The position numbers and the translations under genes were made by a program. DNA of 64,000 nucleotides. It comes from Sphingomonas phyllosphaerae. GTDB taxonomy: Bacteria; Pseudomonadota; Alphaproteobacteria; Sphingomonadales; Sphingomonadaceae. The stretch lies in NCBI GenBank assembly GCA_036946405.1, contig JAQIJC010000001.1:1929001-1993000 (forward strand), written 5' to 3'. Numbering within the stretch: the first letter of the stretch is position 1; the number at the start of each line of letters is the position of its first letter. The notes under the pieces were generated by a model that was not told the origin of the DNA, did not search any database, and saw nothing but the letters and a program-made list of their open reading frames with translations. This document shows positions 57,754 to 64,000 of this stretch, piece by piece.

Positions 57754-60120
57754 ATGCTTGTTGGGCGTCGCGGATTTCTGATGTCATCGGCGACGTTGCC
57801 GATGCTGGCCGTTCCGGCGGCAGCACAGGCGGGTGCCGGGTTGCCGGGCTCGGCCAAAGCCTTTCCGCTGTCGGCGGTGCGCTTGCGGCCCTCCGACTAT
57901 GCACGCGCCGTCGACGTCAACCGTGCCTATCTGTTGCGACTATCACCCGATCGGCTGCTGCACAATTATCACGCATTCGCCGGACTGACTCCGAAGGCCG
58001 AGGTTTATGGCGGGTGGGAGAGCGACACGATCGCGGGTCATACGCTCGGCCATTATCTGTCGGCGCTGGCCTTGATGCACGCGCAGACCGGCTGCACCGA
58101 CTGCGTCGAGCGCGCCACTTACATCCTCGGCGAGCTGGCGCGCTGTCAGGCGGCGCATGGCGACGGTTATGTCGCGGGCTTCTCGCGCAAGCGCAAGGAC
58201 GGGACGGTCGTCAACGGCAAGGAGATCTTCCCCGAGATCATGCGCGGCGAGATCCGCTCGGCCGGGTTCGATCTCAACGGCTGCTGGGTGCCTTATTACA
58301 ATTGGCACAAGCTCTACACCGGGCTGTTCGACATCGTCGATCACATCGGCCCGAACGAACAGGCAATGGCGATCGCGGTCGCGCTGGGCGGCTATATCGA
58401 GCGCGTGTTCGCCAGCCTGAACGACGAGCAGGTGCAGGTGATGCTGGCGTGCGAATATGGCGGGCTGAACGAGAGCTTCGCCGAACTGCACGTGCGCACC
58501 GGCGATGCGCGCTGGCTGCGGCTCGCGGAGCGCATCTACGACAAGCGCAACCTCGATCCGTTGACGCAGAAGGTGGACAAGCTCGCCAACTTCCACGCCA
58601 ATACGCAGGTGCCCAAGCTGATCGGGCTGGCGCGGCTGCACGAGATCACCGGCAAGCCCGAGCAGGCGACCGCGGCGCGCTTCTTCTGGGAGCAGGTGAC
58701 GCGGCACCACAGCTACGTGATCGGCGGCAATGCCGACCGCGAATATTTCAGCGGCGCGGACACGATCGCGCAGCATATCACCGACCAGACCTGCGAGAGC
58801 TGCAACACCTACAACATGCTCAAGCTGACGCGGCACCTGTTCGCGTGGCAGCCCGACGGCGCACTGTTCGATTTCTACGAGCGCGCGCACCTCAACCATA
58901 TCATGGCGCACCAAGAGCCGGTGAACGGCGGCTTCACCTATATGATGCCGCTGATGTCGGGGGCGAAGCGCGCCTATTCCGAGCGCGAGGGCGAGGAATT
59001 CTGGTGCTGCGTCGGCACCGGCATGGAAAGCCACTCCAAACATGGCGAGAGCATCTTCTGGACCGGCGACGACACGCTGATCGTCAACCTCTACATCCCC
59101 GCCGACGCGACGTGGAAGGAACGTGACGCGACGCTGGGGCTCGACACCGTCTATCCGTTCGACGGCGCGGCGACGCTGACCTTCACGCGGCTCGGCAAGC
59201 CCGGGCGCTTCCCGGTCGCGCTGCGCGTGCCGGGCTGGGCGAAAGGGCACGAGGTGCTGGTCAACGGCAAGCCCGCCGATGCGACGCAGGCCGGCGGTTA
59301 TGCGATCGTGACGCGGCGCTGGAAGACGGGCGACAGCGTGACGATCCGGCTGCCGCTCGACTTGCGGCTGGAACCGACGCCGGGCGACGCGCAGACGATC
59401 GCGGTGCTGCGCGGGCCGCTGGTGCTCGCCGCCGATCTCGGGCGTGCGGATGGCGACTGGGATCATCCCGAGCCGGCGATGGTCGGGCAGGACCTGCTCG
59501 CCGCCTTCCGCCCCGTCGACCAAGAGAGCGCGCAATATGCGACTGCCGGGCTGATCCGCCCTGCCGACCTCACGTTCGTGCCCTTCTATCGCCAGTACGA
59601 TCGGCGGAGCGCGGTGTATTTCAAGCGCTTCACCGATGCGCAGTGGAAGGTGGAGGAAGCTGCCTTCCTCGCCGAACAGGCGCGGCAAAAGGATTTGGCC
59701 GCGCGCTCGGTCGACATCATGCATCTGGGCGAAATGCAGCCGGAGCGCGATCACGATCTGACGTCGGAGATTTCGTACCCGCTCGCCTATCGCGGACGGA
59801 ATGGCCGCGATGCGCGCACGGGCGGGTTCTTCGAGTTCACGATGGCGGTCAAGCCGGGGCCGTTGATCCTGCAGGCGGTTTATTGGGGCGAGGAAACCAA
59901 GCGGTCGTTCGACATTCTGGTCGACAATCAACGCATCGCCACCCAGACGCTGGACGCCAACAAGCCGGGGGCGTTCTTCGACGTCGACTATCCGGTGCCG
60001 GAGGCGCTGACCAAGGGCAAGACGAAGGTGAAGGTGCGCTTCGTGCCGCATGACAAGAACACCGCCGGGCCGGTGTTCGGCGTGCGGCTGTTCACCGCCA
60101 AGCAGGAGCCGCGTGCATGA
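57754..60120 (+). CDS. GH127 beta-L-arabinofuranosidase
   Basis: 788 aa. ATG 57754 has GGGGAG 6 nt upstream; ATG 57748 touches that site and is rejected. The leader has a Tat-like motif (VGRRGFLMSSATLPMLAVP). The DUF1680 core: YGGWESDTIAGHTLGHYLSA, YNWHKLYTGLFDI, ITDQTCESCNTYNMLKLTRH and EEFWCCVGTGMESHSKHGES. Glu348, Cys350, Cys418 and Cys419 match the Zn/Cys nucleophile set of HypBA1-type enzymes, which release arabinofuranose from hydroxyproline-linked chains. Its 3' end overlaps the Ldh-family gene (ATGA). Confidence 0.93.
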   Translation: MLVGRRGFLMSSATLPMLAVPAAAQAGAGLPGSAKAFPLSAVRLRPSDYARAVDVNRAYLLRLSPDRLLHNYHAFAGLTPKAEVYGGWESDTIAGHTLGHYLSALALMHAQTGCTDCVERATYILGELARCQAAHGDGYVAGFSRKRKDGTVVNGKEIFPEIMRGEIRSAGFDLNGCWVPYYNWHKLYTGLFDIVDHIGPNEQAMAIAVALGGYIERVFASLNDEQVQVMLACEYGGLNESFAELHVRTGDARWLRLAERIYDKRNLDPLTQKVDKLANFHANTQVPKLIGLARLHEITGKPEQATAARFFWEQVTRHHSYVIGGNADREYFSGADTIAQHITDQTCESCNTYNMLKLTRHLFAWQPDGALFDFYERAHLNHIMAHQEPVNGGFTYMMPLMSGAKRAYSEREGEEFWCCVGTGMESHSKHGESIFWTGDDTLIVNLYIPADATWKERDATLGLDTVYPFDGAATLTFTRLGKPGRFPVALRVPGWAKGHEVLVNGKPADATQAGGYAIVTRRWKTGDSVTIRLPLDLRLEPTPGDAQTIAVLRGPLVLAADLGRADGDWDHPEPAMVGQDLLAAFRPVDQESAQYATAGLIRPADLTFVPFYRQYDRRSAVYFKRFTDAQWKVEEAAFLAEQARQKDLAARSVDIMHLGEMQPERDHDLTSEISYPLAYRGRNGRDARTGGFFEFTMAVKPGPLILQAVYWGEETKRSFDILVDNQRIATQTLDANKPGAFFDVDYPVPEALTKGKTKVKVRFVPHDKNTAGPVFGVRLFTAKQEPRA

Positions 60121-61142
60121 GCGAGGGCCACGTCCGGATGACGCTGGACGAGGTGCGCGCCTATGCGCGCGCCACGCTGACGCGCGTCGGACTGGCACCC
60201 GCGCATGTCGCGGCGGTCGCCGAGACGATCGTGGCGGGCGAGCGCGACGGGTGCGGGGCGCATGGCCTTTACCGGCTGCTGGTTGCGGCGCATTCGGTGG
60301 CGACCGGTGTGGTGGTGCCTGACGCGGTGCCGGTGCTGGAGCAGCGCGCGAGCGGCGTCGTACGGGTCGACGGCAAGGGCGGCTTTGCGCAACTGGCGTT
60401 CGAGACCGGGCGCGAGGCATTGGTGGCGGCGACGCGCGCCAACGGCATCGCGGCGCTGGCGATCAACCATGTCGTGCATTTCGCGGCATTGTGGCCGGAA
60501 GTCGAAGCGCTGGTCGAGGAGGGTCTGGTCGCGTTGGCGGTGACCCCCAATCATGCGTGGGTCGCGCCGGCCGGGGGCACGCAGCCGGTGTTCGGGACCA
60601 ACCCGATCGCGTTCGGCTGGCCGCGCAAGGACAAGGCACCCTTCGTGTTCGATTTCGCGACGAGTGCGGTGGCGCGGGGTGAGATCGAATTGCACCGTCG
60701 CGCTGGCAAGCCGGTGCCGGCCGACTGGGGCCATGCGCCCGACGGCAGCGACACGACCGACGCCGCCGCGGTGCTGGCGGGCGCGATGCGGACGTTCGGC
60801 GGGCACAAGGGATCGGCGCTGGCGCTGATGGTCGAACTGCTCGCCGGACCCCTGATCGGCGACCTGACCAGCGCGGAGTCGATCGCCTGGGACGCCGGTC
60901 GCAAGGGATCGCCGCTGGGGGGTGAGTTGATCCTCGCGCTCGATCCGGCCGGGTTCCTCGGCGCGGCGGCGGCGGAGCACCTCGCGCGCGCCGAGACGGT
61001 GTTCGCGGCGATCGAAGGGCAGGGGGCACGAGTTTCGGGCGCACGGCGGCATAGGCTGCGCCCGATCAGCGCGCGGGACGGCGTATTCGTCTCGCGCCAG
61101 CTGCTCGACGATATCGACGAAGTGACGAAGGAGAAGGCATGA
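60117..61142 (+). CDS. Ldh/malate dehydrogenase-like NAD(P) oxidoreductase (possible pyrroline-2-carboxylate reductase)
   Basis: 341 aa of the YiaK/DpkA/MDH family: HGLYRLLVAA, NHVVHFAALWPEVEALVEEG, TPNHAWVAPAGGTQPVFGTN, IAFGWPRKD, and FGGHKGSALALMVELLAGPL with the conserved GGxKG. It could be a Delta1-piperideine/pyrroline-2-carboxylate reductase, which would fit the cyclic imino acid theme, but 2-keto-acid or diketogulonate reduction is equally allowed. No signal peptide. Overlaps neighbours by 4 bp on both sides. Confidence 0.78.
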   Translation: MSEGHVRMTLDEVRAYARATLTRVGLAPAHVAAVAETIVAGERDGCGAHGLYRLLVAAHSVATGVVVPDAVPVLEQRASGVVRVDGKGGFAQLAFETGREALVAATRANGIAALAINHVVHFAALWPEVEALVEEGLVALAVTPNHAWVAPAGGTQPVFGTNPIAFGWPRKDKAPFVFDFATSAVARGEIELHRRAGKPVPADWGHAPDGSDTTDAAAVLAGAMRTFGGHKGSALALMVELLAGPLIGDLTSAESIAWDAGRKGSPLGGELILALDPAGFLGAAAAEHLARAETVFAAIEGQGARVSGARRHRLRPISARDGVFVSRQLLDDIDEVTKEKA

Positions 61143-62908
61143 CGATCACGCTTGCGCTGACGCTGTTGCTGGCGGCGCCCGCCGCGGCCCAGCCCGCCAC
61201 CCCGCCCGCGGCGAAGAGCACGGCGGCGCGCGCGAGCGATGCGGCGTTCCGCAAGCTGTCCGAGAGCGAGTATGCGTGGCGGCGGACGCTCAACGGCCCC
61301 GACGAGGACGCGCCGGCCAGCCAGAATGCGACGCTGCCCGATGTCGGCCCGGCGGCGCAGGCGGCGATGACGAAGCGCTGGACCGAGACGATGGCGGCGC
61401 TCGACCGGATCGACCCCGCAAAGCTGTCGCCGCAGGCGCGCGACGATTACACCGTCTATCGCGGGCAGATCAGCGCCTTGCTCGCCGAGCAGCAATATCG
61501 CGAGTTCGAGAAGCCGCTCAACGCCGACACCAGCTTCTGGATGAGCGTCGGCGGGATGGCGCGCGAGACCTATCGCGACGAGCCGGCGCTGCGCCGCTAC
61601 CTGTCGCAGCTCGCCAGCCTGCCGCGCTATTACGACCAGCAGATCGCCAATATGCGCGCCGGGCTGAAGCGCGGCTTCACCCCGCCCAAGGTGACGCTGG
61701 ACGGGCGCGACAAGGGCGTGGCCGAGGTTGTCGCGGCGGGGGCGGGCGAGGATTCGCCGTTCTACGCGCCGTTCAAGACGCTGCCCTCCACGATCCCCGC
61801 CGACAAGCAGGCGGCGCTGCGTGCCGAGGCGAAGCGCGTGATCGCGACGGCGGTGGTGCCTGCGCACCAGAAATTGCAGGCGTTCCTGCGCGACGAGTAC
61901 ATCCCGAACGCGCGCGTGTCGCTGGCCGCCTATGACATGCCCGACGGGCGCGCCTATTATCAGTCGAAGGTCCGCGAGTTCGTGACCCGCGACCTGACGC
62001 CCGAGCAGATCCACGCGATCGGGCTGTCCGAAGTCGCCAAGATCCGCGCGCGGATGCTGGAGGTGATGCGCCAGGTGAAATGGAAGAAGGACCTCCCCGC
62101 GTTCCTCGACTATCTGCGCACCGATCCGCAATTCTATGCCAAGACGCCACAGGACCTGCTCAACCGCGCGGCGTGGATCGCCAAGACCTTCGACGGCAAG
62201 GCTGGGACCTATTTCGGGCGGCTGCCGCGGATGCGCTTCGCGATCAAGCCGGTCGCGCCCGATATCGCGCCCTTCTACACCAGCGGGCGCGGCGGGCCGG
62301 GGATCTATCTGGTCAACACCTACGACCTGCCGTCGCGCGGGCTCTACTCGCTGCCGGCGCTGACGCTGCACGAGAGCGCGCCGGGGCATGCTTTCCAGAT
62401 GCCGTTCGCGATGGAGCTGACCGACCTGCCCGCCTATCGCCGCGACGAATATATCTCGGCGTTCGGCGAGGGCTGGGCGCTGTACTGCGAGGCGCTGGGC
62501 GAGGACATGGGGATGTATGAGACGCCCTATGAGACGTTCGGGATGCTGTCGTACCAGATGTGGCGCGCGGCGCGGCTGGTGGTCGATACCGGCATCCACG
62601 CCAAGGGCTGGACGCGCGAGCAGGCGCAAAAGTACCTGCGCGACAACACCGCTTTGTCGAACCACGAGATCACCACTGAGGTCGACCGCTACATCGCGTG
62701 GCCGGGGCAGGCGCTGAGCTATTATATGGGCGAGCTCGCGTTCCTCGACGCCAAGGCCAAGGCGCAGAAGGCGCTGGGCGAGAAGTTCGACATCCGCGCC
62801 TTTCACGATGCGATGCTGAGCCTCGGCTCGGTGCCGTTGCCGATGATCGACCAGCGCGTCGACCGCTTCATCAAGGATGGCGGCAAGGGGCCGTACCCGT
62901 TGCCTTAA
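61139..62908 (+). CDS. DUF885 family secreted protein, putative metallopeptidase
   Basis: 589 aa, start ATG 61139, with leader ITLALTLLLAAPAAAQPA. The motif LHESAPGHAFQMPFAMELTD (His411, Glu412, His417) resembles a zinc site, and YISAFGEGWALYCEALGEDM provides a second Glu. The family is thought to hold peptidases, sometimes acting on small or amidated peptides. In this operon (overlap of 4 bp with the reductase gene) it may trim prolyl or hydroxyprolyl peptides. The function is inferred. Confidence 0.82.
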   Translation: MTITLALTLLLAAPAAAQPATPPAAKSTAARASDAAFRKLSESEYAWRRTLNGPDEDAPASQNATLPDVGPAAQAAMTKRWTETMAALDRIDPAKLSPQARDDYTVYRGQISALLAEQQYREFEKPLNADTSFWMSVGGMARETYRDEPALRRYLSQLASLPRYYDQQIANMRAGLKRGFTPPKVTLDGRDKGVAEVVAAGAGEDSPFYAPFKTLPSTIPADKQAALRAEAKRVIATAVVPAHQKLQAFLRDEYIPNARVSLAAYDMPDGRAYYQSKVREFVTRDLTPEQIHAIGLSEVAKIRARMLEVMRQVKWKKDLPAFLDYLRTDPQFYAKTPQDLLNRAAWIAKTFDGKAGTYFGRLPRMRFAIKPVAPDIAPFYTSGRGGPGIYLVNTYDLPSRGLYSLPALTLHESAPGHAFQMPFAMELTDLPAYRRDEYISAFGEGWALYCEALGEDMGMYETPYETFGMLSYQMWRAARLVVDTGIHAKGWTREQAQKYLRDNTALSNHEITTEVDRYIAWPGQALSYYMGELAFLDAKAKAQKALGEKFDIRAFHDAMLSLGSVPLPMIDQRVDRFIKDGGKGPYPLP

Positions 62909-62921
62909 GGGCGATTGCTTA

Positions 62922-63019
62922 GCCCCTCCCCTTCAGGGGAGGGGCTGGGGTGGGGCAGATCCGCGCGCGCTATCGTTGCGAGACTCCCCCACCCCCGGCC
63001 CCTCCCCTGAAGGGGAGGG
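62922..63019. repeat. Palindromic repeat of the ccctccccttcaggggaggg type
   Basis: Arms 62922-62955 and 62986-63019 each fold alone (cccctccccttcaggggagg) and also pair with each other. The pattern is that of the element inserted in glyS at 1820-1997. Confidence 0.85.
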
Positions 63020-63091
63020 AGACTTGCGCAATGGGTTGTGCTTCCTGTCCTTTCCGATCATCGTGCCCGCAACATAGCGGGAGAGGCACGA

Positions 63092-64000
63092 ATGACGATC
63101 GACCGGCGAAGCTGGCTGGGCGGGGCGGCGGCTCTGGCGGCGGGGCTGGGCAGCACGCCCGTCTCGGCCGCGGCGCGCACGCGACGACGCGGCGCGAACG
63201 ATCGAGTCAATCTGGCAGTGATCGGCGCCGGCGGAATGGGTGCGGCCAACATGGCCAACCTGACCTCGCAGAATATCGTCGCGATGTGCGACGTCGATCT
63301 GGCGCATGTCGCCAAGTCGGTGTCCGATCCGAAGCGCGCCGCGCTCAAGGCCGCCTACGACAAGGCCGAAAAGTATAGCGATTACCGGCGGATGCTCGAC
63401 AGTCGCAAGGATCTCGACGCGGTGGTGATCGCCGCGCCCGACCATCATCATGCAGTGGCGGCGAAATGGGCGATGCAGCGCGGGTTGCACGTCTATGTCC
63501 AGAAGCCGCTGACCTACACGGTACGCGAAGGACGCGTGCTCGCCGGGCTGGCGCGCGACAATGCCAAGCTCGTCACGCAGATGGGCAATCAGGGCCATTC
63601 GGGTGACGATGGGCGGCGCGCGGTGGAGATCCTGCGCGGCGGCGCGATCGGGCGCGTGCGCGAGGTGCAGGTGTGGACCAACCGTCCGATCTGGCCGCAG
63701 GGTGTCGCGCGCCCCGACGCGGTGGCCGCGCCGGCCTCGCTCGATTGGGACGCATGGCGCGGCCCGGCGCCGGTCGACTGGGGCTATAACCCGATCTACG
63801 CGCATTTTAACTGGCGCGGCTGGGCGCCGTTCGGGACTGGTGCGCTGGGCGACATGGGCGCGCATCTGGTCGACTTCCCGGTCTGGGCGCTGGAACTCGG
63901 GTTGCCGACGCGCGTCGAGACGCGGCACAGCGTGTGGGGCAATCCCAAGAACCCCGGCGACGGCAGCTATCCGCTGGCGACCGTTACCTATTTCGACTTC
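63092..64000 (+). CDS. Gfo/Idh/MocA oxidoreductase with Tat-like leader (3' end missing)
   Basis: The 303 codons from ATG 63092 (gggagagg upstream) run off the window. The leader TIDRRSWLGGAAALAAGLGS has a twin-arginine pattern, so it is probably exported to the periplasm with its cofactor. Rossmann motif VNLAVIGAGGMGAANMANLT; HVYVQKPLTYTVREGRVLAG is the EKP-type region (here QKP); TQMGNQGHSGDDGRRAVEIL is typical of the periplasmic glycoside-oxidising subgroup. In this locus it could convert a released sugar. The end and the substrate are unknown. Confidence 0.88.
   Translation, partial: MTIDRRSWLGGAAALAAGLGSTPVSAAARTRRRGANDRVNLAVIGAGGMGAANMANLTSQNIVAMCDVDLAHVAKSVSDPKRAALKAAYDKAEKYSDYRRMLDSRKDLDAVVIAAPDHHHAVAAKWAMQRGLHVYVQKPLTYTVREGRVLAGLARDNAKLVTQMGNQGHSGDDGRRAVEILRGGAIGRVREVQVWTNRPIWPQGVARPDAVAAPASLDWDAWRGPAPVDWGYNPIYAHFNWRGWAPFGTGALGDMGAHLVDFPVWALELGLPTRVETRHSVWGNPKNPGDGSYPLATVTYFDF

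Noticed and set aside
55530..59126. 1198-codon plus-strand frame across the DUF5695 and GH127 genes
   Set aside because: It overlaps both genes antisense or out of frame and reads as arginine-rich low-complexity protein.
57943..60420. 825-codon minus-strand frame opposite GH127
   Set aside because: Antisense shadow of GH127; the real gene has catalytic Cys/Glu motifs and a leader.

Overview
The window is GC-rich alphaproteobacterial chromosome, most likely a Sphingomonas or close relative. The grounds are general: a Tad/Cpa pilus locus in alphaproteobacterial order, a FAS-II cluster fabD/fabG/acpP/fabF/mltG, a long TonB-dependent receptor beside carbohydrate enzymes, Tat-type leaders on secreted enzymes, and palindromic intergenic repeats of the kind common in sphingomonads. 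No rRNA, tRNA, CRISPR array or insertion sequence was recognised.

Layout. 1-5.7 kb: glyQ (5' end missing), glyS and ppdK. glyS carries two in-frame insertions that look like intergenic palindromic repeats. 5.8-9.6 kb: a sugar-oxidoreductase operon (Gfo/Idh/MocA, SDR, GH15 glucoamylase-like). 9.6-19.6 kb: an accessory island. A divergent SARP/TPR-type regulator faces a run of genes for a lipoprotein, a 3-TM protein, a patatin-like lipoprotein, a leaderless subtilisin, a small I9-propeptide-like protein, a second subtilisin with eight octad Asp/Thr repeats and a coiled coil, and an MvdC/MvdD-type ATP-grasp ligase translationally coupled to it. 20-27.5 kb: Tad pilus genes cpaA-B-C-D-E-tadB-tadC with no cpaF ATPase and no Flp pilin. 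27.5-40.7 kb: housekeeping genes (hydrolase/D-amino-acid dehydrogenase pair, rpsF-rpsR-rplI, fatty-acid synthesis, mltG), an acyltransferase, a DUF389 membrane protein and a ClC channel.

40.7-64 kb reads as one nutrient-acquisition locus. Genes for 4-hydroxyproline catabolism (deaminase, 2-epimerase, permease, FAD oxidase, FCD-type GntR regulator) adjoin a TonB receptor, a GH2 beta-galactosidase, a DPP-IV-like prolyl peptidase, a large secreted DUF5695-like protein, a GH127 beta-L-arabinofuranosidase, an Ldh-family imine/keto-acid reductase, a DUF885 peptidase and a Gfo/Idh enzyme. Hydroxyproline-linked L-arabinofuranose is characteristic of plant extensins, so I infer a system that takes apart plant hydroxyproline-rich glycoproteins and catabolises both parts. 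A TCGTATAC-type palindrome lies before the deaminase and the GH127 gene and may tie the locus to the GntR protein.

The two most novel candidates are the subtilisin/ATP-grasp island, possibly a graspetide-like system whose modified repeats are fused to a protease, and the hydroxyproline/arabinofuranoside locus. At least nine palindromic repeats are scattered through the window, and three of them touch or enter coding sequence (two in glyS, one at the 3' end of the DUF389 gene).
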